From Kiritimatiellota bacterium B12222 (lineage in GTDB: Bacteria > Verrucomicrobiota > Kiritimatiellia > SS1-B-03-39 > UBA6053): a stretch of DNA of 64,000 bases. This document shows, piece by piece, positions 18,801 through 28,000 of the stretch (positions are counted from its first letter, which is position 1; each line of letters starts with the position of its first letter). The stretch lies in assembly GCA_029719485.1 (NCBI GenBank), contig CP120722.1, positions 4,154,001-4,218,000 of the forward strand, given 5' to 3'. The notes below the pieces were generated by a model, which searched no databases, was not told the origin of the DNA, and saw only the letters and a list, made by a program, of their open reading frames with translations. The position numbers and the translations under genes were made by a program.

Positions 18801-18975
18801 CTTGTATGAAAGCCGCGGCACACGATGCAACTGCACCCTCAACACGGCCCTGCCTTTCACTCACTGTGACAGCACGGATTTACTTGAACGCAGCACCGGC
18901 AGTCTGGACCTCAGCGACGGGAATGTCAGCTTCAGCTTAACCCCCTTCGAAATCTATACCCTTCGTTTCCACTAA
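15883..18975 (+). CDS. Alpha-mannosidase, glycoside hydrolase family 38
   Basis: A 1030-residue GH38 enzyme that removes alpha-linked mannose by a retaining, zinc-dependent mechanism. An N-terminal beta-rich region (about 1-235) precedes the catalytic domain: GHAHIDTAW at 244-252 supplies zinc ligands H247 and D249, and D359 in WIPDVFGYS is the expected nucleophile. The family signature LNQFHDIIPGSS follows, then the middle three-helix region and a C-terminal beta-sandwich. The length and layout match full-length bacterial and vacuolar GH38. There is no signal peptide, so it is predicted cytoplasmic. It is followed after 20 bp by an esterase gene and is preceded by a CTTTAAAG element. It differs strongly from the other two GH38 proteins in the window. 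Confidence 0.95.
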   Translation: MTQYPAITETRLHKALPRLQKRCYHDPRPVSLSAWQVDGEPVPLDQALQATYSPFAVGDAWGKQWDTTWIRVTGTLPTEWKSEVTMLRVRLNATGREGFTAEGLVYINGKLACALNANRDEIPVGKYWEPGEDFELWIEAAANVASCDGAAIPASDTLWYKLHQAELACADREARALLLDYEVCLEAMVELPTDGPRRAELRNALNNSLNIIEMTDDTAAARAALVSVMQKKNGDTVHALTAIGHAHIDTAWLWPLRETIRKCARTFLATLNYMDEYPEYVFCCSQAQQYDWMEVHYPEIFERICEKVKTGQWEPLGSMWVEMDCNLAGGESLIRQLVKGKAYFEEKFGYETRDAWIPDVFGYSAALPQIFKKAGIDYFVTQKISWNQINKFPHQTFYWEGIDGTQIFSHFPPADTYIGNMSAKEIAFSQSNFQGHGTSNQSLYAYGHGDGGGGPTPEMLERMRRFENFEGIPPVKPGKVLPFLEETEKTAKNLPTWVGELYLELHRGTYTTQARTKYNNRSCEFLLRDTEFMDVIASTLDPDREETAADPEHAVYDVTPAGATRYADALDRAWKLLLLNQFHDIIPGSSITWVYEDAERDYANIRELCDSVLTPCLDTLDTRINTQDMTHPFRILNTLGFAREEIVNLPGQGLQRIQVPACGYTVVDAQTETVASAIKVEELSEGGLRIVNAPLTISFDRDGRLTGLWDEAEQRELMLEDQPGNQFLLHSDIPNAWDAWDIDIFHREVQQEITDSEGLSIVEHSALQVRLRISRAFGDSQLSQEIVITAGSKRIDFETEIDWQEDHKLLKVAFPVDILSPKATYEIQYGHVERPTHFNTSWDEARFEVCAHKWADLSDNGYGVALLNDCKYGYDIHGNIMHLSLLKSSTNPDPTADRGTQRFTYALFPHADDCRKGGVIEEAYQLNVPLRINALPVQAGTLPATRSWFQVNRDGVLIESVKPAEDGNGIVLRLYESRGTRCNCTLNTALPFTHCDSTDLLERSTGSLDLSDGNVSFSLTPFEIYTLRFH

Positions 18976-18995
18976 GCATCAGAAGTCAGTTAATC

Positions 18996-19772
18996 ATGGA
19001 TGTATCCAACCCATCCCTCATGCTTCAAGGTTCGGACTACAATCCCGAACAAAAGCCAAACGACCCTGCGATTCTCGACATGAAGGCGGGGCAATTTGAG
19101 GGCGAGGTCTTGATGCCCTACCGCTTGTTTGAACCTGAAGGAACCTCTTCCGAAAATCGGCTGCCACTGGTGGTCTGTCTACACGGCGCGGGTGCCCGGG
19201 GCACAGACAATGTCAAACCGATGTCGCTGTTCGAAACGTTCTGGAACCCCGACAGACAAGCCCAACATCCCTGTTTTGTCCTGGCGCCGCAAATGAACCG
19301 AAGCTGGGCACCCGACATCGGGGCGTTCATCAACTACAGTAGCACAGCGCATCCGGCCACCGACGAAATGCGCTGCTTGCTCACGGGGGTCGAAACCATC
19401 TTGAAAACCCATCCCATTGATCCCGACCGGGTTTACTTGGTGGGTCAATCCATGGGCGGATTCGGCACCTGGGATGCCTTGGCCCGTCAACCCAATCGCT
19501 GGGCGGCCGCGGTCCCCATCTGTGGAGGGGGCGATCCTGATGCGGCTGCAAAATTTGCTCAGATCCCTATTTGGGCTTGGCATGGGAACTTGGATGATAC
19601 CGTTTGCGTAGAAAACACCCGTGAATTAATTGCCGCCATCCGCCAAGCCGGCGGCCATCCGCGTTACACGGAATTACCCGTGAAACATGGCTCTTGGAAC
19701 AACGCCTTCGCCGAGAAGACCTTGTATTCCTGGCTGTTCCAACAGACGCGAAAAACGAAAGCGACAAGCTAA
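18996..19772 (+). CDS. Alpha/beta-hydrolase esterase (CE1/PHB-depolymerase-like)
   Basis: A 258-residue serine esterase. The oxyanion-hole region is LVVCLHGAGARGTDN. The nucleophile is S152 in GQSMGGFGTWDA (G-x-S-x-G-G), the acid is probably D200 or D201 in HGNLDDTVCVEN, and the histidine H231 in PVKHGSWNNAF. This matches prolyl-oligopeptidase/esterase D-type enzymes, many of which deacylate polysaccharides. There is no signal peptide. It lies 20 bp behind the GH38 gene in the same operon, so a role in removing acyl groups (acetyl or feruloyl) from the imported oligosaccharide is plausible; the substrate is inference. A stem-loop follows at 19801. Confidence 0.85.
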   Translation: MDVSNPSLMLQGSDYNPEQKPNDPAILDMKAGQFEGEVLMPYRLFEPEGTSSENRLPLVVCLHGAGARGTDNVKPMSLFETFWNPDRQAQHPCFVLAPQMNRSWAPDIGAFINYSSTAHPATDEMRCLLTGVETILKTHPIDPDRVYLVGQSMGGFGTWDALARQPNRWAAAVPICGGGDPDAAAKFAQIPIWAWHGNLDDTVCVENTRELIAAIRQAGGHPRYTELPVKHGSWNNAFAEKTLYSWLFQQTRKTKATS

Positions 19773-19800
19773 GCAGCTACCCACCCTTTACAATGACAAA

Positions 19801-19834
19801 TTCCCTGCAGAAACACCTAAGCTTCTGCAGGGAA
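19801..19834. terminator. Stem-loop between convergent genes, probable terminator
   Basis: A perfect 12-bp stem TTCCCTGCAGAA / TTCTGCAGGGAA with a 10-nt loop sits between the convergent stops at 19772 and 19865. It lacks a strong T run on either side (TTTGTC on the minus strand), so it may act as a bidirectional or weak terminator, or an RNA-end stabiliser. Confidence 0.6.
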
Positions 19835-19864
19835 CCATATATCAAAGATCCTGTTTAATGACCC

Positions 19865-20956
19865 TTAGGCTTTCAAACGACGACGGGTGATCAGCAATGC
19901 GCATCCGACAACCGCCATCAGCGCCAAGCTGGAAGGTTCAGGGATAGCCAATGCCGTGACTTGAAGGTCATTCCCCACCACGGCAAAGCTCCAGTTTCCA
20001 ACATCTTCAGGGGCCAACGTCAATCCATTGTCGACAATACCGCCGGCAGCACTCAACACCGTCCAGGTCCCTAACTGGGCGCCACTATTAAAACCGAGAT
20101 CAAGAATTGAACCTGATGCGAAAACGGCTTTACCGTCATTGTCGTTTGCGTCTTCATCGCTTCCTAAACCGATGTTAATAAGTGTGGTGCCCTCTGAAGA
20201 GCCGCCATCAATGCCTAAAGACAATGTCGTACCCGCACCTTGCAACCAAGCCCCGTCGCCTAATCCCCCTACTTCATCAACCGCCATTCCACCAATTTGG
20301 ATGGAGCTGGACGCATCGTAGCCATTGACCTGAAAAATGCTCGATCCGGAACCGCCTGTGGTAATGTTGAATGCCCGACGTGTGGTTATAGCACCTGCAG
20401 TAAAGTTATACAGTCCTGTGCCGTTATTACTTCCAAGCGTAACAGAGTTGGTATTGAGTCCACCAAAATTCATCGTGCCACCCGTCTGATTGACCGTTCC
20501 TGTGGCTCCAACACCTGCAATACTCGTCGTTTGATTGGTCTTATTCGTTGGCGTACTGAAACTCATCGAACCACTCATCAAGTCTAGGACACCCGTATGT
20601 CCAGCGTCATACCCAATGCCTTCTCTGGTTTGACTTGAAGCGGTCGTAGAGAGGTTGGCTCCATTTATAATAAGTTTCCCGGAATCAAGGTGTCCGACAC
20701 GCAAATAGTCGAATGAATCATTACTTCCCGCCAATGCGGTAACTGCACCCAGTGTGGAAAAGCCATTGATGATCGCCGCATCCGAAGAGGCATCCGGCAC
20801 GCTACCACTCCAGTTATCTGCGTCTGACCAGAGACCGTTTCCTCCAGCGTTGTTCCATACGGTCCAGCCAGCTTGTGCCGTACTGCAGACCAAAAAGGTC
20901 CCGACGGTGAAGAAGGTGGCGAGGTTGTTTTTAAGATTTTTGCGGGATGTGTTCAT
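19865..20956 (-). CDS. PEP-CTERM sorting-domain protein (beta-strand repeat type)
   Basis: A 363-residue exported protein. The ATG at 20956 has a good ribosome binding site (TAGGAGA, about 7 bp upstream) and opens a signal peptide ending near VCSTAQAG. The mature part begins WNNAGGNGLWSDADNWSG, as in autotransporter-repeat-like surface proteins, and is rich in Gly, Ser, Asn and Thr. The C-terminus IPEPSSLALMAVVGCALLIT followed by RRRLKA is a PEP-CTERM signal (PEP, membrane helix, basic tail), recognised by exosortase for export and cleavage. No catalytic motif is visible. It probably acts as a surface or extracellular matrix protein. The next gene downstream is the convergent esterase. Confidence 0.88.
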   Translation of the reverse strand: MNTSRKNLKNNLATFFTVGTFLVCSTAQAGWTVWNNAGGNGLWSDADNWSGSVPDASSDAAIINGFSTLGAVTALAGSNDSFDYLRVGHLDSGKLIINGANLSTTASSQTREGIGYDAGHTGVLDLMSGSMSFSTPTNKTNQTTSIAGVGATGTVNQTGGTMNFGGLNTNSVTLGSNNGTGLYNFTAGAITTRRAFNITTGGSGSSIFQVNGYDASSSIQIGGMAVDEVGGLGDGAWLQGAGTTLSLGIDGGSSEGTTLINIGLGSDEDANDNDGKAVFASGSILDLGFNSGAQLGTWTVLSAAGGIVDNGLTLAPEDVGNWSFAVVGNDLQVTALAIPEPSSLALMAVVGCALLITRRRLKA

Positions 20957-21763
20957 AAGTATTCTCCTAGCATTAATTTGTTTAAGCCCTCAGATCACCC
21001 ATGCTGTGAGATTAACAGCCATTTCAGGTGAGTTGAGCGCACTATAATTTTCAAAAGAGTGACCTATTAGGTCCAAAAAACAACCTTTCCTGCATGTCAT
21101 ATCCCTTTGAAGACATATCATATTCTTAACCTCGAAATAGAGCACCCATCCCAAACAAGCTTGGGGGCACAGCCCCACAACCCTACATGTAATCGCGGAA
21201 ATACCCTGAAAGTGCCCCTTTTAAGGCGTTGAGGGGTTGGCTGGTTGAGAAGAATTGAGGGGTTGGGCTTTACCTCCGGAGGAGGTACCGCGTTTAGCTC
21301 GGGGGCCATGCCCCCGAGAAAGGGTAACTCAATGTTTTTTTGTGCGCCGGAGGTGTACGGGCATCCATCGCATGCATGAAACATGGGGTTGGCTGGTTGA
21401 GAAGAATTGAGGGGTTGCGCTTTACCTCCGGAGGAGGTACCCCGTTTAGCTCGGGGGCCATGCCCCCGAGAAAGGGTAACCCCATGTTTTTGTGCACCGG
21501 AGGTGTACGAGCATCCATCGCATGCATGAAACATGGGTTTGGCTGGTTGAGAAGAATTGAGGGGTTGCGCTTTACCTCCGGAGGAGGTACCCCGTTTAGC
21601 TCGGGGGCCATGCCCCCGAGAAAGGGTAACCCAATGTTTTTTGTGCGCCGGAGGTGTACGGGCATCCATCGCATGCATGAAACATGGGGTTGGGTCGTCA
21701 CTTTCAGGGCTTGTTGATTGATTCAGTTTCAACAAAAAGTAGCAACGCTACGCTCCCTTTTGA
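20957..21763. other. Gene-free region holding a tandem repeat array
   Basis: These 807 bp between two leftward genes hold no credible gene. They contain a stem GGGGGCACAGCCCC near 21163, the three-copy repeat array at 21204-21709, and a small hairpin GTAGC-AA-CGCTAC near 21740. No CTTTAAAG element is present. Open frames within the array are products of the repeats. Confidence 0.8.
21204..21709. repeat. Three tandem ~151 bp repeats flanked by an 11-bp inverted repeat
   Basis: Three near-identical units start at GGCTGG (21239, 21391, 21541), with spacings of 152 and 150 bp. Each unit carries nested palindromes: TACCTCCGGAGGAGGTA, TCGGGGGCCATGCCCCCGA and GCATGC. The whole array is bounded by CCCTGAAAGTG (21204-21214) and its exact reverse complement CACTTTCAGGG (21699-21709). 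No transposase is present. It looks like a non-autonomous palindromic element that was tandemly amplified. Confidence 0.85.
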
Positions 21764-23206
21764 TCATTCTTTTTTCAAAAAACGCAGCACCGGAGACACC
21801 TCACGTCCTGACACCAATTTGCTCTCAGACACAAAGTCCTCTTCCCGGTCTTTTAACTCATGAATCAACTTCTCACGAAATGAAGTCAACCGATCAGCTT
21901 GTTCAGGGTGAACAGACAAATCATGCAACTCCCTGGGATCCTTGCGAAGATCAAACAATTGTTCAGCGCCATTCCCTGAACACCAAATATATTTGTAATC
22001 CGCAGAAACAATATAATGCATCGCACCGATGTCATTTTGATTCACAATATGTTCACCATGCAAATATTCCCGCCACGCCACCTCTTCCCCTTTGATAACG
22101 GGCGCCAAACTTTTCCCTTCCACCGCTTCGGGAATATCCAACCCGGCCAGATCCAATAGTGTCGGCATGATATCTCTTAGCTCCGCGACATGATCTTGGT
22201 CGCAGGACTTAAAAGGAATACGGTCAGATCCGGGACTGAAAAACCCCAGCGGTACCCGCGCGGATCCTTCGTAAGAAACCGATTTTGCGTAGAGATCATG
22301 ATCTCCCAACATGTCACCATGATCCGCAGTAAAACAGAAAATGGTATTACCGAAATGGCCATATTCATCGTGGGTTTCAATGAAACGGTTGATCTGATGA
22401 TCGATGAAGGTCATCTGCGCATAGTAGGCGGCCCGAATACGGCGAATTTTATCCGCGTTTGCTTTGCATTTTTCTCCAAACATTTTTTCATTCCAATCCG
22501 CATTCACCGGTTCTGGTATATCCATGCCTAAATAATCTTCGTAAGCCCAAGCGGGCGGATCTAAGGGAGGATGAGGGCGATGAAAAGAAAGGGTTAAGAA
22601 AAAGGGACGCGTAGGATCTTGTCTGCGCAAAAAATCAATTCCCATGGTGCTCACCCAAGACGAAGGATGAAAACGCTCCTCTTTGTCCCAGGGATGGGGC
22701 GTGTAAAAATTACAGTGATTTCCGCTATCATAGTAATCAGATTCGGAATGATCCCGCACCCGAAGCCAGGCCAAGTAATCGTCATTTTGCTCCAAGGCCC
22801 CTTTGGTCCGGTTACGGCCAAAATGAAGGTAACCATCATGCAGATCCACACTGTCGAACCCAAAGGTATTGCGCTCGGGATACACATGCATTTTCCCCAC
22901 ACAATGGGTCTGATATCCTTGATCGGAGAACGACTTCGCTATACTGGTTGGATAATCCCACGGCACCCCATCTTTATAACCCACCCGTCCATGGGTACCC
23001 TGCGTTAACCCTGTGAGTAAAGAGGCACGGGCGGGAATACAACTCGGGGTCGCAGCATAGGCCCGACCAAAATGACAGCCCCTACTGATATTGTGATCTA
23101 AATACGGTGTTTGAAGAACAGGATGGCCATCAAGTCCCAGGCAATCCCCTCGCCACTGGTCCGCGATGATCAAGACCACATTCGGTTTCTGCGTCGCTTC
23201 AGTCAT
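21764..23206 (-). CDS. Sulfatase, no signal peptide
   Basis: A 480-residue type I sulfatase. It begins KPNVVLIIADQWRGDCLG with the metal-binding Asp; C56-I-P-A-R60 is the formylglycine motif (C-x-P-x-R). The second metal cluster is CFTADHGDMLGDHDLYAKS, and 'FLTLSFHRPHPPLDPP' contains the conserved His. It is cytoplasmic by prediction, since the N-terminus is not a signal peptide. It is the second gene of a leftward pair, starting 48 bp behind the sulfatase at 23255-24628, from which it is clearly divergent. Those two probably cut different sulfate positions. The downstream side is the palindromic repeat array. Confidence 0.93.
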   Translation of the reverse strand: MTEATQKPNVVLIIADQWRGDCLGLDGHPVLQTPYLDHNISRGCHFGRAYAATPSCIPARASLLTGLTQGTHGRVGYKDGVPWDYPTSIAKSFSDQGYQTHCVGKMHVYPERNTFGFDSVDLHDGYLHFGRNRTKGALEQNDDYLAWLRVRDHSESDYYDSGNHCNFYTPHPWDKEERFHPSSWVSTMGIDFLRRQDPTRPFFLTLSFHRPHPPLDPPAWAYEDYLGMDIPEPVNADWNEKMFGEKCKANADKIRRIRAAYYAQMTFIDHQINRFIETHDEYGHFGNTIFCFTADHGDMLGDHDLYAKSVSYEGSARVPLGFFSPGSDRIPFKSCDQDHVAELRDIMPTLLDLAGLDIPEAVEGKSLAPVIKGEEVAWREYLHGEHIVNQNDIGAMHYIVSADYKYIWCSGNGAEQLFDLRKDPRELHDLSVHPEQADRLTSFREKLIHELKDREEDFVSESKLVSGREVSPVLRFLKKE

Positions 23207-23254
23207 TCCACATCTCCATATTCAGTTCATCTCTTTTAATTTACCAAGACCATT

Positions 23255-24628
23255 TTAAAGACCACCAGCGCCCACTTTGGACCAGTAGGCTTTGCCTGTA
23301 AAGTGCTCCGCATCTCCGTTGAGGTCACGAAGCTCCTGCATCCGCCTGCGTAAGGCCAGAACTCTCTCCTGTTGATCAGGGTCATGAATTCGATCTCTGA
23401 GCTCTCGGGGGTCAGCAGTTAAATCAAAAAGCTGTGAAGCACGATAACCCTCCTCTCCGGCATATTCAATTAATTTCCAGCCGTCCTGAATCAATCCCCT
23501 GATGGAATTGGCATAGTTCAAATAAAACTCTTCCCTACCCGTAGCTCCACTCCAAACAGGAATCAGCGATAAACCTGCCACGGAGGCCGGAACCTCCAAG
23601 CCTATAAGTTCACAAAAAGTGCGGTATAAATCAAAATGACACACCCGGGCATCACAGCACTGACCCTTTGGAACACCCGGCCCACGCAAAATAAGCGGAA
23701 TACGCAAACTGTGTTCATATAAATTTTGCTTGCCCATCAGTCCATGTTGCCCCACGGCCAATCCATGATCCGCGGTAAATGCCACAATGGTATTTTCCCA
23801 TATTCCCCGCGCTTCCAGTGAGGCCCGCAGCCGCCCAAAGGCCGCGTCCAAATGAGAGGTCATCGCATAGTAATCGGCAATGTGTTGTTTTATTTCTGCG
23901 GGTCGACGTGGCAAACGGGCCAAATCTTCATCCCGGGCGGCATCCACCCGTTCCCCTTCAGGCGAAAAAGCCGTAACATGCCCGGTATCATGCGGATGCA
24001 TAGCCAGAAAGTTGTCAGGCAACTCAATCTCCTCAACGGAATAGAGGGCGTGAAATTCCTCCGGAGCCGTGCGAGGATCGTGTGGCGAGGTCAAGGCCAC
24101 CGACAGAAAAAAGGGCTGCTCCGTCGGCTGACGCGCAACAAATTCACAAGCTGTATCCACAAATAAATCTGTGGCATGCTTCCCCGTAGCTGGTTGTTCC
24201 GCGTTATAAACACCATGGGGATCAAAACCCTGCACATGAGTCGCCCAGGGATCATCCATCCCACCAAAGAAAATCTGATCGCCATCCTGAAACCCACGGG
24301 CAAAACTACGTCGTTCGTTATGCCACTTTCCTGTGTGAAAGGTGTGGTAGCCCTTCCGCGCGAAATGCTCTCCCATCATCACGTGAGCATCATCAATGTC
24401 CTGCCCCTGATCGGGTAACTGTAAGCCCGGCCGACCCGTGTGTAGCATCGCCCGACTCGGCATACAAACCGCACCATGGGTGCCTCCGGGAATACTGCAC
24501 CGTGAAAAACGAAGCCCCTCTGCCGCAAATTGATCCAAATGGGGCGTTTTAACTTGTGCATTGCCTGCGCAACCTAAGGCGTCAAATCTTAAGTCGTCAC
24601 AAACAAAAAGAACAATATTCGGTTTCAT
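23255..24628 (-). CDS. Sulfatase, no signal peptide
   Basis: A 457-residue type I sulfatase. The ATG at 24626-24628 was preferred over the TTG just before it. It begins MKPNIVLFVCDDLRFDALGC; C55-M-P-S-R59 (in HGAVCMPSRAM) is the formylglycine site. The pattern 'FTADHGLAVGQHGLMGKQNLYEH' gives the second half of the metal site and resembles iduronate-2-sulfatase-like and choline-sulfatase-like groups, but I cannot name the substrate. The protein is predicted cytoplasmic. It leads the leftward two-sulfatase unit; no CTTTAAAG copy is found directly upstream, only the loosely similar ATCTAAAGTC near 24724. Confidence 0.92.
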   Translation of the reverse strand: MKPNIVLFVCDDLRFDALGCAGNAQVKTPHLDQFAAEGLRFSRCSIPGGTHGAVCMPSRAMLHTGRPGLQLPDQGQDIDDAHVMMGEHFARKGYHTFHTGKWHNERRSFARGFQDGDQIFFGGMDDPWATHVQGFDPHGVYNAEQPATGKHATDLFVDTACEFVARQPTEQPFFLSVALTSPHDPRTAPEEFHALYSVEEIELPDNFLAMHPHDTGHVTAFSPEGERVDAARDEDLARLPRRPAEIKQHIADYYAMTSHLDAAFGRLRASLEARGIWENTIVAFTADHGLAVGQHGLMGKQNLYEHSLRIPLILRGPGVPKGQCCDARVCHFDLYRTFCELIGLEVPASVAGLSLIPVWSGATGREEFYLNYANSIRGLIQDGWKLIEYAGEEGYRASQLFDLTADPRELRDRIHDPDQQERVLALRRRMQELRDLNGDAEHFTGKAYWSKVGAGGL

Positions 24629-25081
24629 CAACTTCCGGGATCGGGGTGGGCATGACTAGTGAGAAGGTTCATCATCCTGCCCAACGGCAGGCTCAAATTT
24701 ATCTATACATATTATAGACTACATCTAAAGTCAAAATTCCATGAAGACACTCATTTTTACGATCAAGTAAAGTTAATGCTCCTTTACTGACCCAAACCTA
24801 TGCACCTTCAGAAAAAAAGCATCTGACGATATAACAGGGATCCTCCTTTATTCATCACGAATTTCGCAAAAAAATATAAAAATAAGGTTAGTCCTCTCTT
24901 TTTTCCCTTTACAATAGCAGAAGCCACCTTTACCTTATACTTTAAAGAGTAAATAAATATATGCAAAGTCAGTAGGTTTGAATGTAAAACTCATATCGAA
25001 CAGCCCTTGTTCGCAGAATTCAGCCCCCCCCCTTTCTCAGCTTCGCATTTGTTTACCCGCATTATAATTAAGGAGAACACT
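24629..25081. other. Divergent intergenic region, A/T-rich
   Basis: No gene is seen in these 453 bp. A short stem CCTGCC/GGCAGG is at 24676-24691 and a CTTTAAAG element at 24940-24947. A ribosome binding site AAGGAG lies just before the ATG at 25082. Confidence 0.7.
24940..24947 (+). promoter_or_regulatory. CTTTAAAG element, copy 4
   Basis: The context reads CTTATA-CTTTAAAG-AGTAAATA. It lies 134 bp upstream of the start at 25082. Confidence 0.5.
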
Positions 25082-28000
25082 ATGAAAATACATTCCAAAA
25101 CCGGCCTTTGCTCTTCTGGGCTAAAACCCCAGAACAGCACATTTAAAATCAAATGTCTTATAGCTTTGGTCTGCACAGGCCTCGGAGGGTCAGCGCTCCA
25201 AGCACAGACGAATGGGACATGGGTGGTGGATGCAAACGGTAATTGGAGTGATAGTACGAATTGGAGCAGTGACCCTGCTGTTCCTGGTGGTGCAGGCTCC
25301 ATCATCGATCTCACCGCGGATATCTCCGGCAACCGGACCATCACCGTGGACGACACCGATCGAACCGTCGGTATTCTCAATATCGGCGATCCGAACGCCT
25401 CTCATACCTACACCTTAAAAGGGAGTGGCGGGGCCAGCCTCATTTTTGACAACAATGGCAGTGGCGCGCAGATCAACATGCCTTCCACCGCAAGAGGCAA
25501 CCAGAGTTTCAACAGCGATCTAGGAATCGTGCTCAACGATTCGCTGACCGTCACCAATGACGACAATCAATCAATGTATATCACCTCGAGTATTTCAGGA
25601 ACCGGCGACCTCACCCTTTCCGGCACCGGCACCGGGTCCATTTTATTATCGGGGAGTAGTAGTTCTTTCGTGGGAAACATCATCATCGACCGTACGGGCA
25701 CCAGCCAATTCAATTCGAACACTGCGTTTGGGGATGAGGAGAATGATGTCCTCATCAAAAACGGTTCTCAACTGCAATTAAACGGCCCCATGGTGCTCTC
25801 ACCCTCTCGCAACTTCACGCTTTCAAACGGAGGGATCGTGGCTGTGAGTAACGGAAACAACAACACCAATGCGGTCAACCTCTCTGGTGTAATCAGTGGC
25901 GACGGCGGATTGGCTACAGGATCTAATTCCCATGCCGTTCTCCTGCTGAGCAATCACAACACCTTTACGGATGGATTGACCGTTTCGAGTGGTCTTCTCC
26001 GCTTCGGAGACAAAGCCGCGCTGGGAGTTGACAAGGACATCACCGCTGATGGTGGTGGGTTTTCTTTTCTAGGGACGGAGATCTCCAATCTCTCGGATTA
26101 TAGCTTTACCATCAACAGCAACAGAACCATGTTATTTGAAGTTTTGGATCCTACTCACACCTTCACCTGGGACAAGGATTACGACACGAACATGAACGCG
26201 GCCGGTGGCACCACCTTTATCAAAGCCGGGCGTGGAGAACTGCTGATCACCACCATGCAAACCTATCGGAACGTGCAACAAACCGGAACCACTACTTCGC
26301 TGGAAGGCGGTACCATGACCATCGATTATGCCGCGGGCGGTGGACTGCGCGGATACGAAGACGGCGCGGGCGTCGCAGACGACAACACCCTACGCTTTGG
26401 TGGTGGCACCCTTCACTTCAAAGGCAAGGGTGGCGTTGACGATGTGATTCAAAACACAGGTGACGTAAAACTCGCCCAAGGCGGAGGGACCATTGTGGTC
26501 GATAACCAGAGCGGTTCGGGTGCAACGACCGTGAATTTCGGATCTTTAGGCACCTTTGCCACCATCAATCCTGAGATGGGAAGTAGCTTAAACATCCGCA
26601 CGATCAATGCGGGAACCGGTTCTGCAATTGCGACCACAACCGACAGCAATACCAACGGCATTGTCGGTGGCGGGCGGGTAACGTTAAACGGTAGCGACTG
26701 GGCCACCAACACCGACCCCGGCGGCAGCAATGTCATCGGCGCCTACAGCGCTTACACCGCATTACCTTCCTCCGGTGCGAGTGCGACCGACAACGCGCTG
26801 CTCACAGGTTCCGGATCCGTGACCGATGATCAGCATGTGAACACCCTCAAAATTACCGGGGCAGACGGCGATGCCTTGGCCATCTCCGCCGGTAAAACCC
26901 TCGGCATCCAATCCTCAGGTTTGCTTTACACCGGAGGCGCTTCCGCTTCCGATAACTACAGCATCACCGGTGGCACCATCTCTGCCAATGACTTGGTAGT
27001 GCACCAACAAGGCCTGGGCAGCTTGACCATTGATTCCGACATCACGGATTTCGCTGCGGACCAAAGTGCCACCACCACCAGTGGTAGTAAAGTGATCACC
27101 GGCTTGACATCGACCGCAGATCTCATCGCCGGACAGAGCGTCACCGGGACATCGGGCATCCCCTCGAACAGAATCATCCAATCCATTGACAGTGCCACCC
27201 AAATCACCCTCAATGCCAACGCCAATGCAACCGGCGCCTCCACGCTTTCCTTTGCATCCAATTTGACGAAAACGGGAGACGGCGAGTTGATCCTGACCTC
27301 AGCGAATTCTTTCACAGGAAACACCTACATCAATGGCGGCGTACTGAGCGTCAGTGCCGACAACCAACTCGGCGCAACCACCGATGCCACCCTCGCGCTC
27401 AATGGCGGAACTTTGAAAGTAACCAGCGGTTTCAGCACAGACCGGGATGTGACCGTGGATGGCAATGGCGGCACCTTCGACATTGCAAACGGCGAAACCT
27501 TTGCGATCAGCAAGACGATCTACGGGAATCGTGGTGCCGTAATCCTGGACAACAGTGATGGTGGCAACGGGGTGCTTGAATTGAATAAAAACAACCGCTT
27601 CAACGGCGGCGTGCAAATCAACCAAGGCATCTTACGCCTCGGCGATGACAATGCCATCGGGCAAGGGGGCGCCAATCCCCTCGATTTCGGGAATGGCTCC
27701 GTGGCTACCCTCCAAATCAACGGTGCCCGCGATGTAACGGTTGCTGGCTTGAATAGCGCCAATAGCAATGCGGTGGTGGAAAACGCCGGGAGTGGTGACG
27801 CCACCCTCCGGGTCTATAATGGGCACGACAACAGTTACGCCGGTACTCTTCGCGATGGCGCATCAGGCACCTTAGGACTGGTCAAAGGCGGCTCAGGCAG
27901 CCTCAGCTTGACCGGAACCAACAGTTATACCGGTGCCACCGACGTCATCGACGGCACCTTGCTGATCAACGGTTCACTTGCCAGTAGCAGTCTCTCCGTA

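Noticed and set aside
8030-21709. CRISPR array
   Set aside because: Both tandem arrays have units of 135-152 bp that are near-identical throughout, without short repeats and variable spacers, and no cas gene is present.
21118-21735. Three overlapping frames of 125-205 codons in the palindromic repeat array
   Set aside because: They consist of translated repeats, change frame between copies and have no start signals.
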